A DNA stretch of 64,000 nucleotides from Molanna angustata (Eukaryota > Arthropoda > Insecta > Trichoptera > Molannidae): positions 7,283,052 through 7,347,051 of the forward strand of contig OY754973.1 in the NCBI GenBank assembly GCA_963576475.1, given 5' to 3'. Below are positions 33,364 to 43,782 of this stretch, one piece after another. The notes under the pieces were generated by a model. That model was not told the origin of the DNA. It made no database searches and saw only the letters and a list, made by a program, of their open reading frames with translations. Position 1 is the stretch's first letter; every line of letters begins with the position of its first letter. The position numbers were made by a program, and so were the translations under genes.

Positions 33364-35102
33364 CCGGTACACAAAATGAAATGCAAGAAGGCTGCTGGTA
33401 TTGATGGAATAATGGCAGAGCAAATCAAACAGTTCTGCCCAAAGACTATAGAATGGCTTACAAAATTTGTGAATGAGTGCGTAAATTCTGGACAAATACC
33501 CAGCTTGTGGTCGAAGGCCCAAGTGATAGCTCTACTAAAGCCCGTAAAAGAGCCAACCGACCCAAAAAACTTTCGCCCAGTATCGTTGCTCTGTCACCTT
33601 TATAAAGTTTATGAACGTATTATACTGAATAGAATCGGCCCAATCATAGAGAATAAATTAATAAAAGAACAAGCGGGATTCCGTTCTGGTAAATTATGCA
33701 CTAGCCAAATTTTAAACCTTTCCCAACATATAGAGAATGGGTTCGAAGAGAAGAAGATAACTGGAACTGTATTCATAGACTTGAGCGCCGCGTATGACAC
33801 AGTGAACCATAGAATTTTGCTATCAAAGATAAGCTATAGAGCTTAACAAAAGATTTCAAGCTAGTTAAAATCTGTGAATCAGTCTTGAAAAACCGCAGAT
33901 TCTATGTGTCACTACAGGGCAATAACAGCCGGTGGAGAATACAGAGAAACGGATTACCACAGGGAAGCGTGCTGGCGCCGACTCTTTTCAACATATATAC
34001 GAACGACCAACCTATAGGACCAGAAACCCAACACTTTATATATGCCGACGATCAGGCGATAACAGCACAAGGCGACGCATTTGAGGATGTGGAAGGAAAG
34101 ATATCAAGAATGTTGGTTAGAATGACAAAATACTATATAGATAACCACCTAAAACCCAATTCAGCAAAAACTCAAGTGTGCTCCTTCCATTTAAGAAACA
34201 AAGAAGCTAAAAGAAAGCTTAAAATTGATTGGCAGGGCGTTGAATTGGAGAACTGCGCAGAACCAAAATATCTGGGGGTTAAACTGGATCGAACCCTCTC
34301 CTATAGAACCCATTGCACAGATACACAGAAAAAGGTGGCTGCTAGGAACAACATTATACGGAACCTGGTTGCTTCAAAATGGGGAGCAAGTCCCGACGTG
34401 CTCAGAACATCCACGATAGCACTGTCGTACTCCGCTGGCGAGTATGCTTGCCCTGTTTGGTGGCAATCAACGCACGCAAAAAAAGTGGACACTTCCCTAA
34501 ATGAGGCAAATAGACTCATAACAGGATGCCTTAAACCAACACCCTCAAATAAAATATATGCTCTCAGCGGAATTGCCCCACCAAATATTCGGCGGGAGGT
34601 GATAGCACAGGCGGAGAGAAGTAAGCAAATCACTGACCAGAGACATATGCTATATGGACACCAACCACCAATTAGTCGCCTCAAGTCCAGGAGGAGCTTC
34701 CTAAATGCAACCAACCCCTTGACAGACACACCCGAGAATGCGAGAAAACGTCTATGGAGGGACTCAGCAAGGGAATCGCAAGGGACTATATTCAACACTC
34801 CAATGGAAACCCTACCACCAGGCCATGACCTCCCATGGCCAATATGGAAAACGTTTAACAGGATTAGGACTGGGGTAGGCCGCACAAAGAAGAACCTACA
34901 GAGATGGGGAATTATTGAGGACTCGATGTGTGAGTGTGGGCAGGAGCAGAACACCGAGCATCTCCTCGCATGTCCATTGATTCCCGAACAGTGTGACTGG
35001 AGAGATTTTGCGGAGCGAGCCCGCCTCGAGGACAAAGTAGTTGGAGTTGTGGCATTTTGGGAGCGAAGGGGGCTGTAGTCTGACCGACACGATAAGAAGA
35101 AG
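33364..35102 (+). pseudogene. 5'-truncated LINE (Jockey/CR1-like group) with nearly intact reverse transcriptase
   Basis: The frame begins in the fingers (KKAAGIDGIMAEQIKQF), then reads LLKPVKEPTDPKNFRPVSLL, EQAGFRSGKLCT and FIDLSAAYDTVNH. A single frameshift near 33838 separates this from VSLQGNNSRWRIQRNGLPQG, the catalytic YADD (34041-34052), a thumb (EPKYLGVKLDRTLSYRTH) and a long tail. The tail ends with a zinc-finger-like C-E-C-x7-H-x4-C (near 34930) and a stop at 35076. The 3' tail is ...gacacgataagaagaag. A perfect 12-bp direct repeat atatataccata flanks it (33352-33363 and 35103-35114), the target duplication of a target-primed insertion. The endonuclease and 5' half are missing. One frameshift and no other visible lesion suggest a fairly recent insertion. 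Confidence 0.85.
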
Positions 35103-35164
35103 ATATATACCATATATTATACACTACTCAAAAAATAATTAAGAAAAAATATAAAATGGTTCAG

Positions 35165-35220
35165 ATTTCAGATGCAGAACAGTGAACCCGGACTCGAACC
35201 CTACATCCATTTTATATTAT
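35165..35220 (-). repeat. tRNA-like SINE B-box region
   Basis: The minus strand contains gtagggttcgagtccgggtt, a good pol III B box. Only this part is recognised, and further parts to about 35250 (aattcattgcgcggttgact) may be the head or tail. Confidence 0.35.
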
Positions 35221-35339
35221 ATATAATTCTTCCAGTCAACCGCGCAATGAATTTCATTGTAAATAAATCGAATACATTATACATATTGCTGTCATTGCTG
35301 TTAAGTTCTTTATAAATCATTATGTTGCTGTTAAGTCCT

Positions 35340-35625
35340 TCCATCCGGGGCCATGTTATTTCTTTCTTTTTCGTGTCCGGCTAAACTCTACCACTCCAAT
35401 AAGCAGCGACAGACATCGCGTTATCATAATCAGATCCCCAGGACTACAGAGCACTCCCATAAGTGGACACATCAGCAAGTGGCTGTCGTCCTGGTTTGCG
35501 CCGCATTCGCATCGGATAATATAGAAACATAGAGAATTTCTCTTTATCGTCTACCGTCAACTGCCTTATTGACCAGCAGCTTTTTAAGGCACTCTTCGCG
35601 CAGTTTTTCTAACAACGCGTCAAAG
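35340..35625 (-). pseudogene. C-terminal fragment of a LINE related to 33364-35102
   Basis: On the minus strand a cysteine motif reads CECGANQDDSHLLMCPLMG, closely matching CECGQEQNTEHLLACPLIP of the neighbouring LINE. It is followed by ...EFSRTRK and a tail like ggacacgaaaaagaaagaa. Upstream codons are frameshifted. It is an older relative in the opposite orientation. Confidence 0.65.
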
Positions 35626-37714
35626 AATCCTAAAATTGTCATTTGTTTTCGATTATCGTGTTTTCTTCTTCTTCTTCATCTTGGATTAGGTTTGTGGTGG
35701 CGCGAATTATGACAGCTTATTGTAAAAGGTCATTTGATCTGTTTTTAAAGGTCATAATATGTTCATGTTTTGATTCCACAGAGAAACCTAAGGATAATTA
35801 ATACACTTTTATCAATCGAATCTTCTAACGTTTGTTATGAGCACACAACTATATACAGCTGCTGTGGTAGTTATCTATTGCAAGCATTGGTATATTTACT
35901 GCTTTCAATATCCATGTTTAACAATTTAAATTGGTGCTTTAGTTACACCATCTAGTTGTTTCATCTTATTATTACTGAGTCATGTGTTTTGAGTGGCAAG
36001 AGCTATTTTGGTAAACATAACTCATCCTCCATGACCGAGTAAATCATTTCTCTTTGAACTATTTCCATTGCCTTTGTTTATACTTAACCTTCGTTAATTT
36101 ATTTACTATGTTATGGGCTCACAGTTCCAATAAATTTATGCGGCAGGCCTGTGGTAACCAGACGTACAAAATAATGTGTTAACAAATAACCAACAATATT
36201 ATTACATCAAGTATTTATTTTATGAATTGCATTTCTAAAAATCATGAGTACAGTATATTCGTTTAAAATATGAGGTTTTATTTTTGAATACCACCAACTG
36301 AGCCACGAAGGCCGACATATTAATTCATAATCATCATCAATTACATTGATTATTAATATTAATTTTGTATTTGTCTAGTCTTCTTTATGTGAATATTTAT
36401 GTTTTTTATGCGTACACTATAGTACCTACAATTATGTCCCTTTTTAATGTATTTTTTTGTAGTAAGTATACATTATTTTATTTCTACATCACGCGTATTA
36501 GTGTGAAATAAATAAACAAATTTATTATACGCATTTTTAAAGGATCTAGTACCGTCTAATATTCCATGAACCATGGTCATATTATACGTATTATTTGTAA
36601 AGCATAATGCGGGTAAGTTTAAGACCATTTTATTCGATTGGTTTCGATTTTAATGATATGGTGCTTATTTGTTTTGTAAATTATAAATGCATTAGCTGAC
36701 ACAGCTGCCATCATTTATCAAATCTTCAATAAATAACTCAAGTGTTCGATTCTATTAATATGCCAATATCTATTACATACAGCTTATGATTGTATGATTT
36801 TAAATTACAAAACATTATCAGTACCTACACCATAGCAGATAGAAGCTACCAGTCAATAAATAAGAGTTAATCTGTTTAATTTATACGACGGATAAAAAAG
36901 ATACAGCAAGGAAAAAATATATTAAGTAAAAAAAATGTTTAAACAACTAAGTAGGTGTATTGTTTTTGGCTTCGATTTCGAACCTTCCGCATTTTCGTCG
37001 AGAACTAGGTATGAGTTTTATAATTTGGAACAGATGGAATTAAATAAAGGGGCAGGGTAAGGCAATGCAGGCGGGTCAAATGCAAACTTTGAAACTATTG
37101 TATGAGAATGTACGTGATTAAAGATTATAATCGTGTGCGCCCGAGTAAGTGTATTTGAATCGAGCGTTACATAAAATAGGTACTATGGTTTTTTGATTTT
37201 ACAAAAAAATGAAAACGTTATGTAAAACGTACTAAGTCAATATTCTATCATTTGAAAAAACATTCATGTTTCTAAACCATCACATATCACTGTTAGAAAC
37301 ACAGTGATATGTAATGGTTACATATCACTGGTTTCTAAGCCTTATAAATTTAGAGTTATGGATAAAAATGTGAGATAAGAAGTATTTATTAAAAATATTA
37401 CGATATAAGTAGGTACACAAAATGACAAAAAGTGTATCGGTCGTATAGACCAATAATGAGAAAATAATATTGTATATTTTTTTAACAAATTTTTAATATC
37501 TGTATTGGCGAGTCTGTTTCAATCAATTCATTTATGTACCTACCCTATCAGCGAGTTTTATAATTTGAAATATGTTTGTCTATAATAAAATTGGCTTATT
37601 TAAATGTAATCTCTACTGTACATACTATGTATAATACAAAGCAGTTGACAATAAATAAAATAAAATAAAATAAATAAATAGAGTCCTTATAAGTAACAGT
37701 GATCTCGCACAGAT
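35626..37714. other. Long AT-rich gap with minor repeat edges
   Basis: No gene. A tcttcttcttcttc run at 35664 may be a LINE tail. ccaccaactgagccacgaagg near 36290 looks like a truncated tRNA-like SINE A box (minus). A tcacatatcactgtta / aacacagtgatatg partial inverted repeat lies at 37275-37330. Confidence 0.35.
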
Positions 37715-37875
37715 ATCACCCCTGAACGTGCCTTTGGTTCCTGGTTCTTCTATGATATTCCAATTTCGTCTCAATTGAGATGATAAAAAATTGTTATAAA
37801 AAATATTATTGACTCCCGACAGGGAAAAAATCTAATGTTTGCGTGAATGCAATTTAAAAAAAAAATATTCCATAT
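37715..37875 (+). repeat. MITE-like repeat, family B
   Basis: Reads gtgcctttggttcctggttc, then cgtctcaattgagatg, then ttgactcccgacagggaaaa and aatgtttgcgtgaatgc. Confidence 0.65.
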
Positions 37876-38905
37876 TATATATTTTTTGTTAAAGTCGTAA
37901 CTTCTAAGAGTACGGCGTAGTGAGCATCTTAAAAGTACCTTGGAGCCTAATCCGTCACCTTATATTTTGATTTTATAATTTATATTGCTTCTAATATTAT
38001 TACACTTCTACTTGACTACGTGTCCCTTATCCCGTCCATTAATAAAAATATTTTGTAATGAGTAAGTTTAATTTTGGTCTAGTGAACATAATTCTAGTAC
38101 CTATTGTTTAGGTATATTGAAATTTGAAACCTTCCCATTTGGATATCTACCGCAAAACCTTGACTGCCAAAGAATGAATAGGTAGATATTGAATGAACAA
38201 TGGACAATGTGTTTGTTGTTGATGGTTTTTATAAGTCTTACGTCGCCGTGTTACTTCCATTTGACATGGTTCATATCATCCGCACCAGAAATTATTAGCG
38301 AGTCAAGTATGTACCTACTGCTAACTCCTCCATATAAGGTATATTCATGTGGTATAATAATTTGTACAAAGGAAATGTATCTTGAATCAATATGGAGTGA
38401 TGTCGTTATAATATCGATTGACTCAAATGAATCGAGTTCGTATAAAAATATCGCGATTGTGTTTCTCAAAAACCAGAAATAATAATGTATCTTTTACTAT
38501 AAAATGCACTTAAAATACACAGGCATCAAAACAAGTTTACGATGAAATAAATATAGATGAAATTAAAAATTATACAATGGTTGGTATCAAAAGCATATTA
38601 AGATCTAAATCCTTAGGTAGTATCATTAAATACGAAATCATTACATAAAAGTAATCTTTATATGATATCAACTCTACTAAATATTCCTGAATCAATGTGT
38701 AATCCTTCTCCTTCTAGAGACTATTCTAGAAGGAGAAGGTCCAACTGTCCAAAGTTGTTTCGAATAGTTAAAATAACAATAATTGTATTTTTCTATTGTA
38801 TTTTAGTATTATCAAAACAATTACCTATAGTAAGTACCTAATTCTAGATTCCGTTTAAACTAATACCAAACTCATTTGATTTCCATTTTAAAACCTGCAT
38901 TAGTT
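37876..38905. other. AT-rich gap with one short perfect hairpin
   Basis: ccttctccttctaga and tctagaaggagaagg form 15-bp arms around a short loop near 38704-38739. The 97-codon plus-strand frame at 38189 has no recognisable family and I treat it as chance. Confidence 0.4.
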
Positions 38906-39068
38906 CCTTTTCACACGATCCGGTTGCTGGGTAGCCGGCGCCGGGTAACCGGCAGCGAAGTGTATGGGCATGCATGCCGGTGCGTGTGAATGCTACCATA
39001 CGTGCCCATACACTTCGCTGCCAGTTACCCGGCGCCGGCTACCCGGCAAACCGGATCGTGTAAAAAGG
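38906..39068. mobile_element. GC-rich palindromic MITE
   Basis: Arms of about 65 bases (ttttcacacgatccggttgc, gggtagccggcgccgggtaa, gcagcgaagtgtatgggca, mirrored on the right) pair with few mismatches around a short variable loop near 38975-38995. It is strongly GC-rich in AT-rich surroundings, which suggests a recent insertion. It is non-coding. Confidence 0.8.
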
Positions 39069-39780
39069 CATTTACAGCGATGAATTCTGTTAAATATTAT
39101 TTGACTTCTGTGTCGGTATATTAGCTTCGTTTCCTTGCAAATGAAAATTTCTTTAGCAATTCCTATATCTCTTGACTATAAACCCATTAGTTATGTCGAG
39201 TTATCAAAATTTGTCTTTCTTTGTCAAAATTGACGATAAACTTTGGGTTTCGATGAACCCACACTTAATACAATAATAAATATCGACTAAAATAAGCAAA
39301 TCTGTCACCAAAATAAAGGTATAATAAAGGTTTTCCATACTAAATCTATCCTCAAAGTTAAGGTTTGATTTTGTGACTGATTGAGTAAAACTGTACACCA
39401 GGAACGATTTTAGTATAACTCGTATAAGTAACTCCATTATCGGATAGGTAGGAACCATTATAATGTAGGTACTTATGTAAGTAGTTAAAGTTGGTATGCA
39501 TGTTTATTTTATTAGCAAAATAATTGCTTTAATCACACTAATGACATAAACAGAACCAATTTTCCGAAAAAGTTTAAATGGCATCAAAACAAACAAACCG
39601 TATTTCCTGTTCGCCGTTCGATAATATTGTTATTGTTACGTGAGTCATGTTAATTGTAGGAAGATTTGTTGGGTCAGTTGGAATTTGTGGTAATTTATAT
39701 GATAGCGAAAAAAAATTGTAGCAAAACTATGTATAAATGAAGACATTTGGATATAACAATATGTCATAAATAAACGAAAA
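39069..39780. other. AT-rich gap
   Basis: No gene or clear repeat. Confidence 0.4.
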
Positions 39781-39784
39781 TATA

Positions 39785-39895
39785 CAAAACGATGCATGTA
39801 AGTGAGTGAGGCGATGGATGTTTGTCAACATAGGATTATCCCATTTTCGCTGACCTACCCCGTGAGGCGTGATGATATAACATAATATGTTTGTA
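39785..39895 (+). repeat. RTE-like LINE 3' terminal fragment
   Basis: Reads VSEAMDVCQHR and then SLTYPVRRDD in one frame, i.e. the last residues of the family's C-terminus, followed by the typical gaggcgtgatgatat 3' terminus. Compare 19310-19460 and 32715-32830. Confidence 0.55.
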
Positions 39896-40165
39896 CATAA
39901 AAAAAATGTTTCTCAATTTCTTTTGAGTATACTTATTAGACACGCTAATTACGTACACCAACTACCAGTAAGAGCTAAAGTGCAGACATTAAACTATCTA
40001 TACATTATCTATCAATTCATTAATTAACTCCATCTTAATTAATTGATGCAAGTTATGAGGTTATCTATAATCTGACTTACTCAACTAAGCGTCGGTAATA
40101 AATAACAAACAGACATGCCTACAAAATTCGTTTGATAAATAAAAAAAATATAGGTTGACATAAAA
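39896..40165. other. Gap
   Basis: Nothing recognised. Confidence 0.4.
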
Positions 40166-40169
40166 ATAT

Positions 40170-40285
40170 TATAGTGTCTGGAATGCATGAATGATGCGAA
40201 GAATGAAAGTACACGATTCTATGTAGTTCTGCTTTTTCTACCTACCCCAATAGGGAAATGGCATGATAGTATGTATATAAACAAA
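40170..40285 (+). repeat. RTE-like LINE 3' terminal fragment
   Basis: Contains tctacctaccccaataggga and aatggcatgatagtatgtat, the same 3' terminus as at 39785-39895 and 50300-50390. Confidence 0.5.
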
Positions 40286-40519
40286 TCATTTTTATCTAAC
40301 ACGATAATAATAATATATCAAAAGAGACGAAGCAGGAATATATTTTGTTTGAAAACGTAGGTACCTACCTACAATAGCAATGCTTTGGAAGATCACAAAA
40401 TTTAAAAACAGTGGGTTGAGGCCTACGCTAAACTCCTCACTACCAAGTCACTCCACAAAGTATTCAAATTATGGAAAATATTCAACATTTACATGAAATG
40501 AGTTTGTTGAATTATTTTT

Positions 40520-40985
40520 TAATTAAATATATTATTACGATAACTTGATAATTCTTCAATGCCATTTCATGAAAGTGAGGTGCTTTTTCACCAATTTGAT
40601 AATAAAAATTTCAAAATTTAAGTTTCCCGAGCTTGGGGTCACTTTGAAATATTTGACAGTTAAAAATGTTGAGAAGCGCTTATCAGATATCCTTCAAAAT
40701 CTTATGGGGTCTGAGCGAGTATTAGATGTACAAATGTGCAAAATTTGAAAAGAATTGAATGAGTACTTAAGTCTATAATCGATAAAGTAAAATAAACACG
40801 CAGTACATAGCACACATCACATAGTACACAACACACACACAGATGCATTGTGATGAAACTTTCAGAATACAATCTCAGCATGATACTTGTTGATAATCTG
40901 CAATAAAAAAATACCCACAATAATTGCAAATTCACAACTCCCCACTAGATCCCCTTGGGGTAGTGAAGAGTAAAAAATAAAATAT
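40520..40985 (-). repeat. Dispersed repeat, copy 2 of the inverted pair
   Basis: Reverse-complement match to 6755-7190. It carries gggtcactttgaaatatttg, tacttaagtctataatcgat and ccccttggggtagtgaag. Confidence 0.6.
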
Positions 40986-41087
40986 ATTTATTTATTTAAT
41001 AGAAATCTATCAGTTTTTTTTTTATTTTTACAAAAAATAGATATTTACATATAGGTAAGAATAGAAAAAAAATCAAAAAAATTAATT

Positions 41088-41202
41088 TCGAATCCTGCCT
41101 CGACCGATTTCGTTCGTCTATAGCACAAGCATTTTTGCTTATTTTAGGGAACGTAGGAAGATGTATATGTACTTCTTTAACAAGGACATATTCATTAAAA
41201 AA
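41088..41202 (+). repeat. SINE family B
   Basis: Reads ttcgaatcctgcctcgaccg (B box), then gtctatagcacaagcatttt, gggaacgtaggaagatgtat and aacaaggacatattcatt. A scrap of this tail recurs near 59281. Confidence 0.65.
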
Positions 41203-41690
41203 AATCAAAAATAAAAATAAACATCTAAATTCGAAAAAAACAAATTACACATTATTACTGCTATTATTGTCTAATTTAGCCATTCACTGCAATGCTTCTT
41301 AAAGCTCCGAAGTCAATCAATCAGCTTCAATGAGTCTGTCGTAGGAATTATACCATTTATAATACAAAAACATGTAATATAGCCCAAAATTTCATATTCA
41401 TTGCTTTGAAGTATATTGGAGAGTATAAAACAAAATACCACCAACAACATAACGAAATATTTTTGTAGAAAAAACTATTCAAAAGAAATTATTATTTTGA
41501 CATTCAAAGATCGTGTCAACTAATTATGAAAAAGAAAAATCTTCATCTGTAAAAAAAGCTGTGAGAACAGACAAGGTGAAGATAAAAAAAAATTGGCATC
41601 GAATATTCTCAGCGATCTCAACTTAAGATGTAAGACATCACTGGGATATCCTTAATCTTACAGCTATCAGCAATATTTTCATCACTAAAG
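41203..41690. other. AT-rich gap
   Basis: Nothing recognised. Confidence 0.4.
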
Positions 41691-41691
41691 A

Positions 41692-42080
41692 GGAAGTAAT
41701 CATAATAATCTTCAAAGTATAAAATATTTTTTCATCCGTCGTGTTTACATAGATCAAATAAATTTGCCAAATAATAAATTATATATCCCACAACTTTTTG
41801 AAGGAATGAACTATGATAATATTAAACATTTTCAAATAGGCAGAGACACATTTCGATTTATTAAATTGATCCAACCGTTAAGTCGGGTTGGCAGTAAATA
41901 CAATTTTCTGCAAAATATGTAGGCTGTCTAGATAAATTTACGTGTTTTGTGTGTGGCAAAAAATATTATTATGATTGTCTCTGTTCTAAATCTCAAACAA
42001 TAGCTCTTTCTTTGTTTAATTTAAAAATTGTATTGACGTTAGATGATTTGCAGACAAAAACTTGAGGTTGACGTTATAAA
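41692..42080 (+). pseudogene. Unrecognised decayed reading frame
   Basis: Two adjacent open stretches in different frames have protein-like composition. The first (about 41692-41925) contains NLPNNKLYIPQLFEGMNYDN, then IKHFQIGRDTFRFIKLIQPL. The second (about 41923-42065) contains CFVCGKKYYYDCLC. The F-E-G-M ... F-x-I-G-R-D-T-F segment faintly resembles the N-terminal part of a Harbinger-type transposase. I cannot name a family with confidence, and AT-rich chance frames are possible. Confidence 0.25.
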
Positions 42081-42129
42081 CCAAGTCAGCTACAACCGAA
42101 TTAACGTCTTGGTATAAAGGCTGCCTTCT

Positions 42130-42241
42130 AAGAAGAGAGAGCGGTTAGCGCCCTGGGTTGGTAACCCAAGGCGATCGATTTCGTTCATCTATAGCACAAG
42201 CATATGCCTAATTTCGGGAAGGTATGTATAAGGTGTATATT
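42130..42241 (+). repeat. SINE family B with tRNA-like A box
   Basis: Carries gagagcggttagcgccctgg (A-box region), then cgatttcgttcatctatagc and cacaagc. This links the head of the family to the tails at 41088-41202 and 28386-28495. The gcgccctgggttggtaaccc stretch can form a hairpin. Confidence 0.55.
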
Positions 42242-42484
42242 TGTTGAAAATTGCTAGTTTAAATCATCAATTATAGTATAAAGCGTGTTTTTTTTTTAAT
42301 ATTTACTACGGAAGACTATTAGTATTCACACATCCCATTGATAGACACTTTGGTCAGTGAAAACCCCTTGACAGATGCCTTTAAAGTTTAATAAACTATT
42401 ATATCTCTATAGAGATGTCTGAATCACGCTTTATACTATAACGCTTCATACTATAACTGACGTGGTAAATTGCAATTTTCAACA
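42242..42484. mobile_element. MITE with tgttgaaaattgc ends
   Basis: The 13-base ends are perfect inverted repeats. The similarity continues inward with ttatagtataaagcgtg and its complement. The interior is about 130 bases and non-coding. Confidence 0.65.
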
Positions 42485-42799
42485 CTCAAAGTCACCACTA
42501 CTCAGGGTACATAATATCCAATCGTTGTTTTTCTGGTGTGGCATCCTTTACAGAAAAAAATCAGCCTTTATACTATGAAGTAAGTACTACTATATTTTTA
42601 TGGGCCACTTTAAAAAAATTCCTTAAGTCTGGCAGTCATGGGCTCTTACACTTTTAGCTATGTAAATGTCCAACAAAACAAACCTAATTATGACGAATAT
42701 CTACAAAAATCTATGTTTCGAAGACTCCTGTAATATTGCCACTACAATTTCACCTTTTCACTGTAGTGGCAATGAAAAGGTTCATTGTAATACAATCAA
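42485..42799. other. Gap before the LINE fragment
   Basis: cctttatactatgaagtaag at 42567 echoes the neighbouring MITE. Otherwise nothing is recognised. Confidence 0.35.
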
Positions 42800-43344
42800 C
42801 CTTTCTATAGATCCAAAGGAACTGTATCTTCTTCGATGGCGCTACAGCCCAAATGGAGCCTTGGCCTCCGTTAACTATAGACTACGGAACACTGTATCAC
42901 TGAACTCGCTAAAAAACATTTACTTTGCACTAGCCCACACGGTATTACAATACGGTATTATTGGATGGGGAGGTTCGTATAAGTCATCATTATTGCCACT
43001 TGAAACAATACAGAGAATTTTAATAAAAATTATACTAAAAAAACCGTATGACTTCCCAACTTAATAATGTGTTCAAACTTTTTCCAGTCCCGCCACTCTC
43101 AAAAATATACAACAAAATCGCATTGCTACAAATACATAAAGAAATCAGCAACAATATACACACAGACACAAATATTAGTACTAGAAATAGCACCATAGGA
43201 GGTCTTACGACTCCTTTATTTCGAACTACTACAGCACAACATCATTATATATATAAAGGCATTAAATTATTTAACAACCTACCAATAAATATTAGAACAG
43301 AAACAAATTACAAATTATTTAAAGATAAACTCAAGACACTTTGA
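42800..43344 (+). pseudogene. C-terminal LINE fragment (CR1/L2/Jockey-like) that hosts the LTR element
   Basis: One frame reads WRYSPNGALASVNYRLRNTV, then NIYFALAHTVLQYGIIGWGG, the post-catalytic connection region of LINE proteins (typically ..YYALxxSxxxYGIxxWGG..). A frameshift near 43060 leads to VFKLFPVPPLSKIYNKIALL and finally YKGIKLFNNLPINIRTETN before the stop at 43342-43344. The 3' untranslated region starts here, is split by the LTR retrotransposon at 43518-48381, and resumes at 48388 to end in poly(A) near 48593. Confidence 0.65.
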
Positions 43345-43517
43345 AACACTCTCCCTCATATTCCATTCTATAAAATTGCTATTTTTGTGGTTAATTTTTA
43401 TTTTTCTATGTACCTACCTGTTGTAATTTTAATGTTGGTGTTTTTTTGATTTTGGAAGTATTTTCTTTTTTTTGTTCTTTCTATATTTTGTTCTGAAATT
43501 GTGTCCTTTTTTATATA

Positions 43518-43760
43518 TGTAAAGAAAATACCTAATAAGTACTTTCTTAAAAAGGATTTATTGTAGGTGTTCTAAATTCGAACACCTATGAAAACATGTG
43601 AAATGAATTTTGATAAAAATATTGTATTTTAATTTGACAATTGAATAAGAAACTTTAAATGTCGTTTCCTGTAAGTAATTATAAATAATTAAATATTCAG
43701 TGCAACAACAAAGAGTTTCATTTGTCAAACAAGGTAAAAATAATACGAAGTACTCTTATA
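43518..43760 (+). repeat. 5' LTR
   Basis: Starts TGTAAAGAAAATACC and ends TACTCTTATA (TG...TA termini). It contains TATTTTAA at 43625-43632 as a candidate TATA-like box, the self-primer 11-mer at 43657-43667, and ATTAAA at 43688-43693 as a possible polyadenylation signal. The order fits U3, R start near 43657, then U5. Confidence 0.93.
43625..43632 (+). promoter_or_regulatory. TATA-like box of the LTR promoter
   Basis: TATTTTAA lies 32 bases upstream of the predicted transcript start at 43657. That start is inferred from the self-primer 11-mer, and the spacing agrees with TATA-dependent initiation. AT-rich chance matches are possible. Confidence 0.35.
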
Positions 43761-43771
43761 AAACGACATTT
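43761..43771 (+). promoter_or_regulatory. Putative self-priming primer-binding site
   Basis: aaacgacattt begins at the first base after the 5' LTR and is the exact reverse complement of aaatgtcgttt at 43657-43667 in the LTR. No TGG, the universal start of tRNA-primed sites, lies at the LTR border. In Tf1 of fission yeast, the first 11 bases of the transcript fold back onto an 11-base site next to the LTR and are cleaved to make the primer. The same length and position here suggest that mechanism. Confidence 0.65.
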
Positions 43772-43782
43772 TGTAGTTGAAA

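Noticed and set aside
34301..35113. 270-codon minus-strand frame
   Set aside because: It is the antisense shadow of the LINE reverse transcriptase on the plus strand.
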